Positions 35,401 to 48,500 of a stretch of DNA of 64,000 nt are shown piece after piece (position 1 is the stretch's first letter; each line of letters opens with the position of its first letter). The position numbers and the translations under genes are program-made. The stretch comes from Mixophyes australis (Eukaryota; Chordata; Amphibia; Anura; Limnodynastidae), in the NCBI GenBank assembly GCA_036250195.1, contig JAVHZZ010000003.1:347859375-347923374 (forward strand), written 5' to 3'. The notes under the pieces were generated by a model. That model had not been told where the DNA came from. It saw only the letters and a list, made by a program, of their open reading frames with translations, and made no database searches.

Positions 35401-37030
35401 TTCATAACACAGAAATCATATTTTGTAAAACAAAGAAAATTAAAGCTAAATATATATTTACTTTATTATTAAACATGTAACATTTCTGTGTACTTTTGGA
35501 CCAACCTTACTATTTAGCCAGGTCCCCACATATTGCTCTGAAGTCTGGTACCCTCCTACTACCCAAAAAAGAGTGCTGGTTCAGAGAATATGAGAGCTAA
35601 GAGAAGACAGTGTTGTTAGATCCAGCACGCTTGACCCATTCTAGGTTCAACTAGCTAAGATGCATTATATGCACCAATTGATTGGATTGGTCACAGCTCC
35701 TGACCAATCAGAAAGGCAGCAACTAAGGTTGTTCAAAATTGAACAACCATCTTAGTACATTATTTGTGGTATATCATTTAACTATACTGTAGGGCTGCAG
35801 AATATTTTCCTCTATTACATTTTCTATATTATAATTATTATTGTATCTTTTTCAGATTTTACATTACCATTAACCATGCTTGGAGATTCCGGAAGGTAGG
35901 TGAAGTGAGTGTGTGGAGGGTTCACGGGCACGTACCACTTCATTTTGGTCCCACCCCCACAAGGCAATGACGCAATTGCAATTGGAGCCTAAATGACGCG
36001 TTTTGCTGCAAGTCGCATCATAAAGGCACCCATCCCACCTACTTCAATAGGAAAATGGTTTGCTCTCCCGGAGTCTGAGAGACCTACCAGGGAATTTGGG
36101 AGCCTCCTGGTCATTCCAGAAGAGTGGGCAAGTATGCTATCAGCCCCCAAAACTGATTTTTTTCTCTATTGTCTGTTCTGTTTACTAGTGTCACTGTTTA
36201 TAACCAATGGGTGAGCACAGTTACATTCCATAACTTCCTCAGACAGAGAGCAGGTTAATTCCTGTTCTCCTTTCCAGCAGCACTATTTGTAACAACAGGT
36301 AATTACAGTCATTATACTGCCTGAAATTAAGAGAACCGCTGTGTCCATCTTCATCACTGGTACCAATCAGCACAATGACAATGGATTTAATGGAAGATCT
36401 GGAGATTTAAATTCTGAAGTTATAATGTGCCTAAGAGATTCCACAATTTGCATAAATGTAGCAATATTTAGTAAAATTATATTGTATGAGCATTAAGCTA
36501 CTGCTAGAGATGCTCAATAATGCGGTTTGAAATTGATTGAATTTCACTAGTTAGAAGGCCCCGAACATATTTGCGGCACAATCACCCTCACACTCCCATC
36601 GAACTGTGAGTTTGTATTTTTGCGACTCTCTTTCGCCATGCAGAGTTCTCCATTCATGTTCACCACATTAAAATTAGTGTTATTAACATTTTTTTAAACA
36701 CTGTTTTTATAATATTTTTAATTAGTTAAAAAAAGTTTTCGTTTTTATTTTTAAATTAAACTGCAAAGACTACAGTTTTTGAAGTTGACCATTTGCCGTT
36801 TGTGTTCAAGGTTCGTAGCTCGCAAAAGAAAAAACACCAAAATATTTAAAAATTACCTCAACGTATGAGAACCAGCTTGCACAAGTGTGAGCTGCCTCAA
36901 AACCTTTACACTGGCTCAAACATGATCAATCCAGCTTGAACATGGCCGAGCTTGTTTGACTTTCCGATTCGTTTTTCATGGTTTTAAAGTTCAAATTTTT
37001 GCAAATTTTGAACTTCAGAATCTGTCTGAA
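32427..37030. other. unassigned DNA
   Basis: Includes an ATCATCATCATC run (about 32702-32715), a GGGGCGGATCTAGAC terminus at about 33118 without a visible partner, and a diverged CATACTTGCC-family end at about 36120-36134. Frames reach 145 codons (34676-35113), but none shows a domain that I recognise. Confidence 0.45.
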
Positions 37031-37480
37031 AATCTAAATGTGCCCATACTTGGCTATCTGTGACCTGATTTACCTGTTGAGACCTTGGCTCGTTTCCTGG
37101 ACTCTGCTTGTTCTCCTCTGCCCTTTTGACCTTTGCCTGTTTTCTGGACTTTCCGTGTTTGCTCCCTGCCCTGACCTTTGGCCTGTACCTGACCTTCCTG
37201 CTTGCTACGAACCCACGACCTACACCTGTCCCCATTTTTTGCCTCCAGTATTCCTGTTTCTCTACCTTGTGCTGTAGTTATAATAATTAACTTCTAATAC
37301 CATAGAGTTAAGTACTGGGTGCACCTGAGTACCTCCGAACACATTTAGTTCTACGTGAAAGTCAGTCGCTAAAGGTGAAGACCTCTACTAGTTTGGTTCT
37401 AGAAGCTTATCAAATAGCCGCGGTCCTAACATAGTGCTACAGAATTGGTGGCGCTATATAAATAAATGGTGTTGATTACT
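37031..37480 (+). repeat. diverged LTR-like sequence with a SINE/LINE-type tail
   Basis: A pyrimidine-rich stretch repeating CTGACCTT and TGGACT words (37070-37215) resembles the inside of the solo LTR at 63052-63681 read on its minus strand. It is followed near 37440 by ACAGAATTGGTGGCGC and TATATAAATAAATGG, the 3' tail of a SINE or LINE. Boundaries are not defined. Confidence 0.35.
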
Positions 37481-37800
37481 AAGGGGACCTATTGCTGTTC
37501 AGTACAACTTGTTCCATCAGCAGCGTTTGACTTTCATGGTATATTCATATGAAAGTTTACATTGGGGTGCACATGTGAAGCTGCAAGTGTATATGCCCGT
37601 TCCTATCAAAACAGCTACTTAAACCTTACTCTTCCCTAGCACTCTGTGTGTTATTTGTGTTATAACTGATTGCTGACCTCGACTGGTCTGGTTAATAAAC
37701 CTTGCTGCCTTTCCTGACCTTTACCTTGTTCAATGACCTTGCCTCTACCTACCAATTTTCGACTCCACTGTCTAATTAGTATTTACCTGACCCTTAAGCT

Positions 37801-37968
37801 CAGAGCCGTAACTTAAAATTTTATCTCCTGGGGGTCGAGAAGGAAAACTGCAGCCCCCCTAGCCCTCAATTTTAACTAAATTGAACATAAACTATTCATA
37901 AACTGCACCCCCTTCAGCGTTGCGCCCTGGGCAGTCGCCCCTCTCGCACAGCCCTAGTTTTGGTCCTG
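37801..37968. mobile_element. hAT MITE with perfect 8-bp TSD (CAGAGCCGTAAC family, copy 2)
   Basis: Begins CAGAGCCGTAACTTAAA and ends AGTTTTGGTCCTG, aligned with 11695-11860. CTTAAGCT flanks it at 37793-37800 and 37969-37976. Confidence 0.88.
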
Positions 37969-37976
37969 CTTAAGCT

Positions 37977-39390
37977 CCTCATACCAGACTGCTAAGAAGC
38001 TGGATCCAACAGGGATCCAATAATGGAGTTTGACTGTGACCACATACATGATCAGATTCTGATTGAAATCCACAGTCTTTTTGGGGCCATAAACGTTGCA
38101 ATTTGCGACCACTTAGGTCTCAAAATGGACAAACTGACTATTAAAGTCTAGGCATATAAGGTCATCTTTAGTCTCTATGTTTTTGTTCAAGACTATCTCC
38201 GTAGTCTTGGAGACCTACTGCCTAATTACACTGGCAGTATATGGGTATGAGGAAAATTCAGACATGGGAGAAGGTGCAGCTCAGCAGTTTTAGGTCTGTT
38301 CGAGTCATACTAGGCACCCTAGCTCCTATCACAGTGTCAGCCCTTTCTGATCATTTGTGATCTTAGACAAGTCACTTCGTATCCAAGCAAACACCTGCAA
38401 AGCTTGTATGGGCAGGGAATAAATACTGAATGTACTGTGCTATGCATAAATATTTAATGCACTACATATCTAAAATTAAAACAAAACTTCTTACTGCTTT
38501 CTCAATCTGTCTGCATATTAATATATTAAAATAGCTACAGAGAAGAAAAGAGATCTATATATAGTTCAACCACAGGTGTCATAGTGCTTAAAATGTAAGT
38601 ATGGGTTTTGCATAGTTGAGTATTGTTCTATTATGGCACAGATCTGGGGGCTGAGGGTTAATTTATCTACAAAGCTACGACAAGGCCCCTTTAAAAAAAT
38701 GTTCTATTGAGTCCAGTAAATTCTAGAGACATTTCTCCTATTATCAGTTTATATTTATGTATGAACATATATTTAGGGAGTGTATAGCTGCTGTTTTCAA
38801 TATTGCGCACAAATACAATATATTATTGCTGTTCTATCATTGCAACTGCAGTTGGAAAGCTGACCATATGTGGGTCGATCCTGCCTTTCTGTAGATCTAA
38901 TTGGCCACGTAGGTAATACGTAGGTGGCCAGACTTGGCAAGATATTGCCGTTCGGCCACTGAGATAAAGTGGTTGGATCACTTCTCAGCATGTCTGTGGC
39001 TTTTTAGTGTGGTCAGATAATGATTACAGACATGCATAGTGGTCATCTGTGGTCATCTTCTGATGGCATATCCCAAGATGCCCGATAATCAAGGGTATAA
39101 ATACAATAGGTTCAGAGGGTGCTGCTGATACGGGGCCAACAGCTGAGGAGGGCCCACATGGGTACATGTGGTCTTCTACCAATTTTTTTCTATGGGACCA
39201 ACAAAGGTTTAGTTACGCACCTAGCGATAATAATCTGATCAATGTCGATCAGTTTATTATGGTGCATTGCAGTAATTTCAGGGCCACAAGTGTTACAATA
39301 TTGGGACAATTGCACAATATGAGTTGCAATATTGCACCACGCTTGGCAAGCGTTATATCATTTTTCTTGCTCATCTTCAGACAAGATAGC
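37977..39390. other. unassigned DNA
   Basis: No frame above 86 codons, no recognised motif and no element boundary seen. Confidence 0.5.
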
Positions 39391-41385
39391 CAGGGCCGCC
39401 GAGAGGGGGGGGGGAGCGGGTACTAATTACCCGGGCCCGGCATGTCAGGGGGCCCGGCCCGGGCCCTTGCGCTGCTGATTTTTTTAAATTTTTTATTTTT
39501 TTTTTTCAAAACGTTTTTTTCCTTTCCTTTTTTTTTTTTTTTTTTGGGCGGGGGGGGGGGGGGGGTGGGGGGGGGCTCGGTCGTTGGTGGGGGGAGCAGG
39601 CTAGTTTAAAAAAAAAAAAACAACATACTCACCTGATCGCGGAGCCGGCATCCCTCCTCTCTGCTGCTCTGTGCTCTATTCAGACTGTCTGAATGCTGGG
39701 TGTGATGTCATCATGTCATGCCCAGCATTCAGTCAGTCTGGAGCAATGGAGCACAGAGCAGCAGAGAAGACCAAGAGAGGAGAAAAGGTAAGTGAAGGGA
39801 GGAAAACGAGGGGGGCACAGAGGGGTTAAAAAACGGGGGGGGGGGGCAGCATGACAGAGGGGTTAAAAAATGAGGGGGAGCACAAAGGGGTTAAAAAACG
39901 GGGGGGGCAGCATGACAGAGGGGTTAAAAAATGAGGGGGCACAAAGGGGTTAAAAAACGGGGGGGCAGCATGACAGAGGGGTTAAAAAATAAGGGGGGGC
40001 ACAGAGGGGTTAAAAAACGGGGAAGCAGCATGTCAGAGGAGTTAAAAACGGGGAAGCAGCATGTCAGAGGGGTTAAAAAATTAGGGGGAGCACAGAGGGG
40101 TTAAAAAACGGGAAAGCAGCATGTCAAAGGGGTTAAAAACGGGGAAGCAGCATGTCAGAGGGGTTAAAAAATGAGGGGGAGCACAGAGGGGTTAAAAAAT
40201 GGGAAAGCAGCATGTCAGAGGGGTTAAAAAATGAGTGGGGGCACAGAGGGGTTAAAAAATGGGAAAGCAGCATGTCAGAGGGGTTAAAAATTGAGGGGGG
40301 AGCACAGAGGGGTTAAAAAACGGGAAAGCAGCATGTCAGAGGGGTTAAAAAATGAGAGGGGCACAGATGGGTTAAAAAATGGGAAAGCAGCATGTCAGAG
40401 GGGTTAAAAATTGAGGGGGGAGCACAGAGGGGTTAAAAAATGGGAAAGCAGCATGACAGAGGGGGTGAAAAAATGAGAGGGGCACAGATGGGTTAAAAAA
40501 CGGGGCAGTATGGCACAGTGGGGTTAATAAACAGGGGTCAGCACGGCACAGTGGGGTTAAAAAATGGTGGGCAGCATGACACAGTGGGGTTACAAAGGGG
40601 GGGGGAGGCATGGCACAGTGGGATTGAAAAAGGGGGGGAGCAGCATAGTATAGTCTGATGAAGGGGAGCCAGATGAAGGGGGCAAAAACAGCATGGAGGG
40701 CACAGTGTGATCATAAGGCATGGCGATGATGAAGGGGCACATTATTGTAATATTGGAGCTGGAGGAAGGCCTAATTATTAATCGTGGGTGCTATTGATTT
40801 AACGCTGGGGCTGGCTGTAATTTTCTAAATGTAGCCATTTTTTTTTCAAAATAGGTCCTTCAACATTTCTGGATCCGGACAAGCCACAACTAAAGAAAGC
40901 AGCAGCCACAGGTGGAGAAAGTGAGAAGAACAGGTAGGAGAGAGCAGCACAGTGTGTGAAATGTTGTGATTCTAGTAGGGACAATACCAATTTTTGGTGA
41001 ATGTTGTGTCCAATGTAAGGTGTAGGCCAAGACTGAACTGTTTGTGTACACACTGCATTGTTTGTATACTACCCTGTGGTGGTAGATGTCCTGAAAGTCA
41101 GGAGTGCTTAAACATATGTGACGCTCCGGCGAATTGAGAGCCTAGTGGTTTTTATGTTAGCCACGCCCCAATGGCACGTTTGCCACGCCCCCAAATGCAT
41201 GACCGCACCTCCCAAAATTTTTGCACTGCCGTTTGGCTAGCCACGCCCCTGAATATATGACCATATACCTAATCTTTTTTGCGCCGCCGTAAGGCGGCGC
41301 AAAAAATTTTTGGGGCTTACTTCACTATGAGGGGGGCCCCATGAATTTGTTGTACCCGGGCCCTGAATTCTTCTTGGCAGCCCTG
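39391..41385. mobile_element. 2-kb non-autonomous hAT element carrying a tandem array
   Basis: Starts CAGGGCCGCCGAGAGG and ends CTTGGCAGCCCTG, an inverted pair. The 8 bases AAGATAGC flank it exactly at 39383-39390 and 41386-41393. No transposase frame. The left part has homopolymer runs and CCCGGGCCCGGC palindromes, the centre a G-rich tandem array. CCGGGCCCTG-type words recur near both ends. Confidence 0.9.
39800..40640. repeat. G-rich tandem array with GGGGTTAAAAAA units
   Basis: The phrase GAGGGGTTAAAAAA recurs every 25-35 bases, alternating with GGGAAAGCAGCATGTCA and GAGGGGGAGCACA. This gives a compound unit of about 60 bp, repeated more than ten times with point and length differences. 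Copies toward 40500-40640 are most diverged. No coding frame runs through. Confidence 0.9.
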
Positions 41386-41520
41386 AAGATAGCAGACATC
41401 TTTTATGTAAACAGACAGACGGCTCAATTATATAAAACAGATCTATTTTTAGTGGTATGGAAACCATGACTAATATAGCCATAAGACGATTACACCACTT
41501 GTGAAAATAAATTATGATTT

Positions 41521-41640
41521 CAGGGGGTAAATGTATCACATACTGATTCTTGCAACTTGCCTTTAAAGCCGTTGCCACCTTTAAATTTACAATGCAAAGT
41601 CGATTTGCAAAAATCGCAAGTTGATACATTTACCCCCAGG
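41521..41640. mobile_element. short palindromic MITE
   Basis: GGGGGTAAATGTATCA at the left and TTGATACATTTACCCCC at the right form an inverted pair. Inner arms GATTCTTGCAACTTGCC and GCAAAAATCGCAAGTTGA pair imperfectly. Confidence 0.75.
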
Positions 41641-42019
41641 ACTTAAAGAAATGAGAAAGAATGTAAGAGACCTAAAACAAATGTCATTTCAGAAATGTAT
41701 TGTTGTTTTGTGCTCTGTACTGAATTCTTGCTAGTTTGTCATTTACACAATTTTTACAATTTCCAGCTGGTTGACCTTGTTTTAGGTATAATTAGCCCAG
41801 CCTTTAACGCCTGCTGTGAAGGGTAACACAAAACTGTGTAACACCAGCATTTATTCAATGTGTCTGACACAGTCGCTGTGACTGGATATGTTTTCAGTTA
41901 CAAAAGACAAAAAGATTAGCTAAGCCTTTTTATCAATTAAAAAGTTAAAAAAATATTTTTAGCATCTAGGTCTTTTCTACATAAGAACTTCTAAGTAAAG
42001 AAAAAGTTTCTATGTAAAA

Positions 42020-42168
42020 TGAAGATTCTGAGCTTGCGAGCAGGACCTTCTTCCCTCTCTGTCTGTATTACCCAGTATTGTTTTATTACTGTGGTTGTTT
42101 CCAATTGTAAAGCGCTATGGAATTTGCTGGCAGTATATAAATAAATGATGATGATGAAATTACTTCCT
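42020..42168 (+). mobile_element. 3' tail of a SINE/LINE ending in GATGATGAT
   Basis: A GAGCTTGCGAGCAGGACCTTC segment leads to AAGCGCTATGGAATTTGCTG and then TATATAAATAAATGATGATGATG. This is the same type of tail as at 59200-59255. A related 5' piece, AGATTGTAAGCTCTAGTGAG, is seen near 43583. Confidence 0.6.
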
Positions 42169-42199
42169 TAAAGGAATTCAATTGTCAACAGTGTATATA

Positions 42200-42690
42200 A
42201 TTTAAACGGTGGTAATTGAGTTATCGGTGCTGTAAAGACTGACACTGTTCACTCCTACATAATTATTCCGATAAGGAAAAGAGCGACATAGAAATAATAA
42301 CTACTAACCAGTAAAGAGACGTAGAGGAAATCCGATGAGAGGACATCGCAACACTTCCAAATGACGTCAGTTGCGTGCGCGACTTGGAAATTTCGTCTTT
42401 TAAAGTGGCAACGCACGGACCCAGGTAAGTATTACCTTTACGTTAGGGGTTAGGAATAAAATTAAGATCACCATAGTCGTGCGTTGACACTTTAAAAAAA
42501 AAAGTTGCGCATGCAACTGAGGTCATTTTGAAGTGTCGCGATGTCCTCTCATCGGATTTCCTCTGTGACTTTTTACTGGTAAGTAGTTATTTTTCCTATT
42601 TCTCTCTGTTCATTATCGGAATAATTATGTAGGAGTAAACAGTGTCGGTGTTTACAGCACCGATAACTCGTACTACACCCAATTTAAATG
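42200..42690. mobile_element. inverted-repeat element of about 490 bp
   Basis: CACTCCTACATAATTATTCCG at about 42251 has its partner CGGAATAATTATGTAGGAGT at about 42617. ATCGGTGCTGTAAAGAC and GTTTACAGCACCGATAAC pair outside it. AAATCCGATGAGAGGACATCGC and GCGATGTCCTCTCATCGGATTT pair inside. Outer ends are less certain. Confidence 0.75.
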
Positions 42691-42953
42691 TATGTCTTAG
42701 CGTAATATTTACAAACATATAGTTGATTACAGCCACACTTGCCAGCTCATCAATTATCCCCTTCGGGAGAGTCTCCAGGACATTCCGGTATGGTAGACAC
42801 CTATCATCATTACAGCTATTTTGTGTGAAAAATATTTAGCACAAAAAGTTTTCATTTTTTAGTGTTCTATTGATGGAACAGCAGCTGTTTGCTGTTTACA
42901 TTTAGATACTTTACATTATCATTATATAACTGATAATGATGTCTATAGCTTAA

Positions 42954-43372
42954 GCTGGGTACACACTACAGAAATTTTGACCGACTTTTTATGCAGAGCG
43001 ATTTTACATGCGATCGATGTTCCGATCGCTCGATCCATGGACTGCATGCACACTAGCCTTGTTTAGGACGATAAAGGGAAGAACGGACGTCCCTTTAGCG
43101 ACTTTTTACAGCCATGTTGTTGTGAGCAATGACTGTAATTTCGTACTCACTGTTGTGGATCAGTCGGAGGTTTATACACACTGCACAGCGGAAATGATAT
43201 TGGAGCGATAATATTAAACGGTACGACCAACCAAATGAGGCGACAATTGTCCATTTGGGCAGACTTTCGACCATCGTGTCACTACACACACTGACCCGAC
43301 TTTTGAACAAGAGGTCGTATGTCGGCTGATTTAGCCGATTATTGGATGAAAACTGTGTAGTGTGTACCCAGC
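42954..43372. mobile_element. TTAA-type (piggyBac-like) MITE
   Basis: Starts GCTGGGTACACACTACAG and ends GTAGTGTGTACCCAGC, an inverted pair. Flanked by TTAA at 42950-42953 and TTTA at 43373-43376, consistent with a TTAA duplication with one substitution. Confidence 0.8.
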
Positions 43373-43376
43373 TTTA

Positions 43377-44157
43377 GGTAGCCTGAACCTAGCATAGAGC
43401 CACAGATTTCCTAAAGTGAGAGCTGGCTGCGGTGAAGGTGTGATAGAAACACATTGGACTTGTAACAGAGTGATTCCACGTCAATATAAAAATAATAACC
43501 TGTATTATTTTGTAACATTGAGAACATCTACAACGGTTGACATCACTTCTATGTGTCAACTGTTTCTTTGCTCTTTCCCTTTAGATTGTAAGCTCTAGTG
43601 AGCAGTGCTCTCTTCTCTCCTGGTCTCATTACCTAAAACTTTTGCTTACCAGCTACACTGCGCACCTCGTCCCTGATTCCACTCCTCCAATGCCTTCTAC
43701 CTCTTTCAGTGGCTCTAAACCTGTTGGTTGCACCCACGCTAATAGGCAGAGGTATCAACTTGGAAACAACTGCAACCGTGTATATGGTGTCAATCAATAG
43801 GTCAATGTACTGCGGTAAATATAACTGATTTATTATTACACATAACAGCAATATGTAAAATAGCATAGGCCTGGGTATGTATCCAACCATACACGCCCAA
43901 CATACAGAAAATAGCTCTAGAGAAGCTCCTAAATGAAAAACTCGAGGTTCAACTGGTGTCTTAAGCTGAGTGACTGAGAGTGTACTATGCTTAGGTGTAT
44001 AAACAATCACCCTCAATAACTCTGTTTCATCTGCCCAATAAATGAGCTATATGCAATCACTTGTTTTTAATATGTATTGTTCACACGTAGTCAAACCATG
44101 GAGTGGAAAAATTGCTGGCATAATTAGAAAAAAAAATCACAGTTCCTGACGTGTGTT
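43377..44157. other. unassigned DNA
   Basis: Apart from a short SINE/LINE-like piece near 43579-43640 nothing is recognisable. The 127-codon minus frame at 43633-44016 has no domain that I know. Confidence 0.5.
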
Positions 44158-44480
44158 GTTGATATTAGGGATGTGCACCGGCGACTTTTGAGGTCTCGTG
44201 TTTTGTGTTTTGGATCCGGATTTTCGTTATTTTTGAGGTTCGGATTTGTCTCGCAAAACACTTGACGAAAGGTCTCGGTTCGGATTTAAGGTATTGGATT
44301 CGGATTTTTTTTGAAAAAAACATAAAAAGTTTAAAAATCAAGTTTTTGGGCTTATTTTCACTCCTAGGCTATTATTAACCTCAATAACATTCAATAACAA
44401 GCATTTCCACTAATTTACAGTGTATTCTGAACACCTCACAATATAGTTATTAGTCCAAAACGTTGCAACAAGGTATCTTT

Positions 44481-45360
44481 CTGGACTGCGTAGAGGAGTG
44501 GGTCACCACAATATCTATTAAAAACCCTGAACTTTTATGATTCGCACCAATAAATGTACCTGGACTGCGTAGAGGAGTGGGTCACCACAATATCTATTAA
44601 AAACCCTGAACTTTTATGATTCGCACCAATAATTGTACCTGGACTGCGTAGAGGAGTGGGTCACCACAATATATATTAAAAACCCTGAACTTTTATGATT
44701 CGCACCAATAAATGTACCTGGACTGCGTAGAGGAGTGGGTCACCACAATATCTTAAAAACCCTGAACTTTTATGAATCGCACCAATAAATGTACCTGGAC
44801 TGCGTAGAGGAGTGGGTCACCACAAGATATATTAAAAACCCTGAACTTTTATGATTCGCACCAATAAATGTACCTGGACTGCGTAGAGGAGTGGGTCACC
44901 ACAATATCTATTAAAAACCCTGAACTTTTATGATTCGCACCAATAATTGTACCTGGACTGCGTAGAGGAGTGGGTCACCACAATATATATTAAAAACCCT
45001 GAACTTTTATGATTCGCACCAATAAATGTACCTGGACTGCGTAGAGGAGTGGGTCACCACAATATCTATTAAAAACCCTGAACTTTTATGATTCGCACCA
45101 ATAAATGTACCTGGACTGCGTAGAGGAGTGGGTCACCACAATATCTATTAAAAACCCTGAACTTTTATGATTCGCACCAATAAATGTACCTGGACTGCGT
45201 AGAGGAGTGGGTCACCACAATATATATTAAAAACCCTGAACTTTTATGATTCGCACCAATAAATGTACCTGGACTGCGTAGAGGAGTGGGTCACCACAAT
45301 ATATATTAAAAACCCTGAACTTTTATGATTCGCACCAATAAATGTATCTGGACTGCGTAG
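44481..45360. repeat. 79-bp tandem array
   Basis: The phrase CTGGACTGCGTAGAGGAGTG starts at 44481, 44560, 44639, 44718, 44795, 44874, 44953, 45032, 45111, 45190, 45269 and 45348. Spacing is 79 bp except for one 77-bp unit. Copies differ mainly at ATATCTATT / ATATATATT and AATAAATG / AATAATTG. About 11 full units. Confidence 0.95.
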
Positions 45361-45590
45361 AGGAGTGGGCACTGGGCACCACAATAAAATATATAAAAAA
45401 CCTTCAACAGATCTGCATTACACTACACATACGGCTGCTCCTCCATCCTCTCCATCATATACATGTTGGAGTTTTAGCGTGTGACAACCTCTTGTTTTTG
45501 ATAATGTCAGTGCATTTGGAATATTTTTCAATTTGCCCCACACCACTGAATGTACTTTATCTATGATACGCAATACGCATCTATCTATCT
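45361..45590 (-). pseudogene. degenerate transposase fragment between the arrays
   Basis: About 45436-45498 resembles about 50692-50758 of the transposase gene. Shared words are GGCTGCTCCTCCATCCTCT versus TTGCTGCTCCTCCATCCTCT, then GTGTGACAACCTCTTG versus GCGTCACAACCTCTTG. In translation, ...LKLQHVYDGEDGGAA corresponds to the transposase segment ...STLYMLQRMEEQQKA. It is short, frameshift-prone and without a start, so it is a remnant. Confidence 0.65.
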
Positions 45591-48500
45591 TGACTGCGTA
45601 GTGTGGTGGCCCCGGTACACAATTTGGTACCGAGGCCACAATATAATTTAAAAACCCTCCACGTGTCGGAATTCCACCAAACAAGTATCTGGACTGCATA
45701 GTGGGGTGGCCCCGGTACCCAATTTGATACCGGGGCCACAATACCTCCTCCAAACATGCTCCAGACAATTCGTCATTGACAGACCCCAGACAGACAGGGT
45801 CGTAGTGTTATTGTTTGACTTTGTAAACCCAAAAAAATGTCCCTGTTGCACATAGTCGTGCAATGAAGACTGACTTTTTCATTTAAAGGCACGATCTTTA
45901 AAGTGTAGTGTTTGTAAGTCTAAGTCATATTATACTTTGGGTAAAATTGTTTTTTTTTGTTCCTCTTTATGGTAATTAATTAGTAATAGAATTAAAGTAG
46001 GAAATAGAATTAAATAGAATTAAAGTAGGAAATAGAGTGGTATAGAGTTGTAGTGTGGTGGTATAGATAGAGTGGTCCACACAATATAATAATAAAACCC
46101 TCAACTGGTCTGAATTCCACCAAACAAGTATCTTGACTGCGTAGTGTGGTGGCCCCGGTACACAATTTGGTACCGAGGCCACAATATAATTTAAAAACCC
46201 TCCACGTGTCGGAATTCCACCAAACAAGTATCTGGACTGCATAGTGGGGTGGCCCCGGTACCCAATTTGATACCGGGGCCACAATACCTCCTCCAAACAT
46301 GCTCCAGACAATTCGTCATTGACAGACCCCAGACAGACAGGGTCGTAGTGTTATTGTTTGACTTTGTAAACCCAAAAAAATGTCCCTGTTGCACATAGTC
46401 GTGCAATGAAGACTGACTTTTTCATTTAAAGGCACGATCTTTAAAGTGTAGTGTTTGTAAGTCTAAGTCATATTATACTTTGGGTAAAATTGTTTTTTTT
46501 TGTTCCTCTTTATGGTAATTAATTAGTAATAGAATTAAAGTAGGAAATAGAATTAAATAGAATTAAAGTAGGAAATAGAGTGGTATAGAGTTGTAGTGTG
46601 GTGGTATAGATAGAGTGGTCCACACAATATAATAATAAAACCCTCAACTGGTCTGAATTCCACCAAACAAGTATCTTGACTGCGTAGTGTGGTGGCCCCG
46701 GTACACAATTTGGTACCGAGGCCACAATATAATTTAAAAACCCTCCACGTGTCGGAATTCCACCAAACAAGTATCTGGACTGCATAGTGGGGTGGCCCCG
46801 GTACCCAATTTGATACCGGGGCCACAATACCTCCTCCAAACATGCTCCAGACAATTCGTCATTGACAGACCCCAGACAGACAGGGTCGTAGTGTTATTGT
46901 TTGACTTTGTAAACCCAAAAAAATGTCCCTGTTGCACATAGTCGTGCAATGAAGACTGACTTTTTCATTTAAAGGCACGATCTTTAAAGTGTAGTGTTTG
47001 TAAGTCTAAGTCATATTATACTTTGGGTAAAATTGGTTTTTTTTGTTCCTCTTTATGGTAATTAATTAGTAATAGAATTAAAGTAGGAAATAGAATTAAA
47101 TAGAATTAAAGTAGGAAATAGAGTGGTATAGAGTTGTAGTGTGGTGGTATAGATAGAGTGGTCCACACAATATAATAATAAAACCCTCAACTGGTCTGAA
47201 TTCCACCAAACAAGTATCTTGACTGCGTAGTGTGGTGGCCCCGGTACACAATTTGGTACCGAGGCCACAATATAATTTAAAAACCCTCCACGTGTCGGAA
47301 TTCCACCAAACAAGTATCTGGACTGCATAGTGGGGTGGCCCCGGTACCCAATTTGATACCGGGGCCACAATACCTCCTCCAAACATGCTCCAGACAATTC
47401 GTCATTGACAGACCCCAGACAGACAGGGTCGTAGTGTTATTGTTTGACTTTGTAAACCCAAAAAAATGTCCCTGTTGCACATAGTCGTGCAATGAAGACT
47501 GACTTTTTCATTTAAAGGCACGATCTTTAAAGTGTAGTGTTTGTAAGTCTAAGTCATATTATACTTTGGGTAAAATTGGTTTTTTTTGTTCCTCTTTATG
47601 GTAATTAATTAGTAATAGAATTAAAGTAGGAAATAGAATTAAATAGAATTAAAGTAGGAAATAGAGTGGTATAGAGTTGTAGTGTGGTGGTATAGATAGA
47701 GTGGTCCACACAATATAATAATAAAACCCTCAACTGGTCTGAATTCCACCAAACAAGTATCTTGACTGCGTAGTGTGGTGGCCCCGGTACACAATTTGGT
47801 ACCGAGGCCACAATATAATTTAAAAACCCTCCACGTGTCGGAATTCCACCAAACAAGTATCTGGACTGCATAGTGGGGTGGCCCCGGTACCCAATTTGAT
47901 ACCGGGGCCACAATACCTCCTCCAAACATGCTCCAGACAATTCGTCATTGACAGACCCCAGACAGACAGGGTCGTAGTGTTATTGTTTGACTTTGTAAAC
48001 CCAAAAAAATGTCCCTGTTGCACATAGTCGTGCAATGAAGACTGACTTTTTCATTTAAAGGCACGATCTTTAAAGTGTAGTGTTTGTAAGTCTAAGTCAT
48101 ATTATACTTTGGGTAAAATTGGTTTTTTTTGTTCCTCTTTATGGTAATTAATTAGTAATAGAATTAAAGTAGGAAATAGAATTAAATAGAATTAAAGTAG
48201 GAAATAGAGTGGTATAGAGTTGTAGTGTGGTGGTATAGATAGAGTGGTCCACACAATATAATAATAAAACCCTCAACTGGTCTGAATTCCACCAAACAAG
48301 TATCTTGACTGCGTAGTGTGGTGGCCCCGGTACACAATTTGGTACCGAGGCCACAATATAATTTAAAAACCCTCCACGTGTCGGAATTCCACCAAACAAG
48401 TATCTGGACTGCATAGTGGGGTGGCCCCGGTACCCAATTTGATACCGGGGCCACAATACCTCCTCCAAACATGCTCCAGACAATTCGTCATTGACAGACC

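Noticed and set aside
44481..45360. 79-bp array as a CRISPR-like array
   Set aside because: The whole unit is repeated with no unique spacers, and the setting is a vertebrate transposon.
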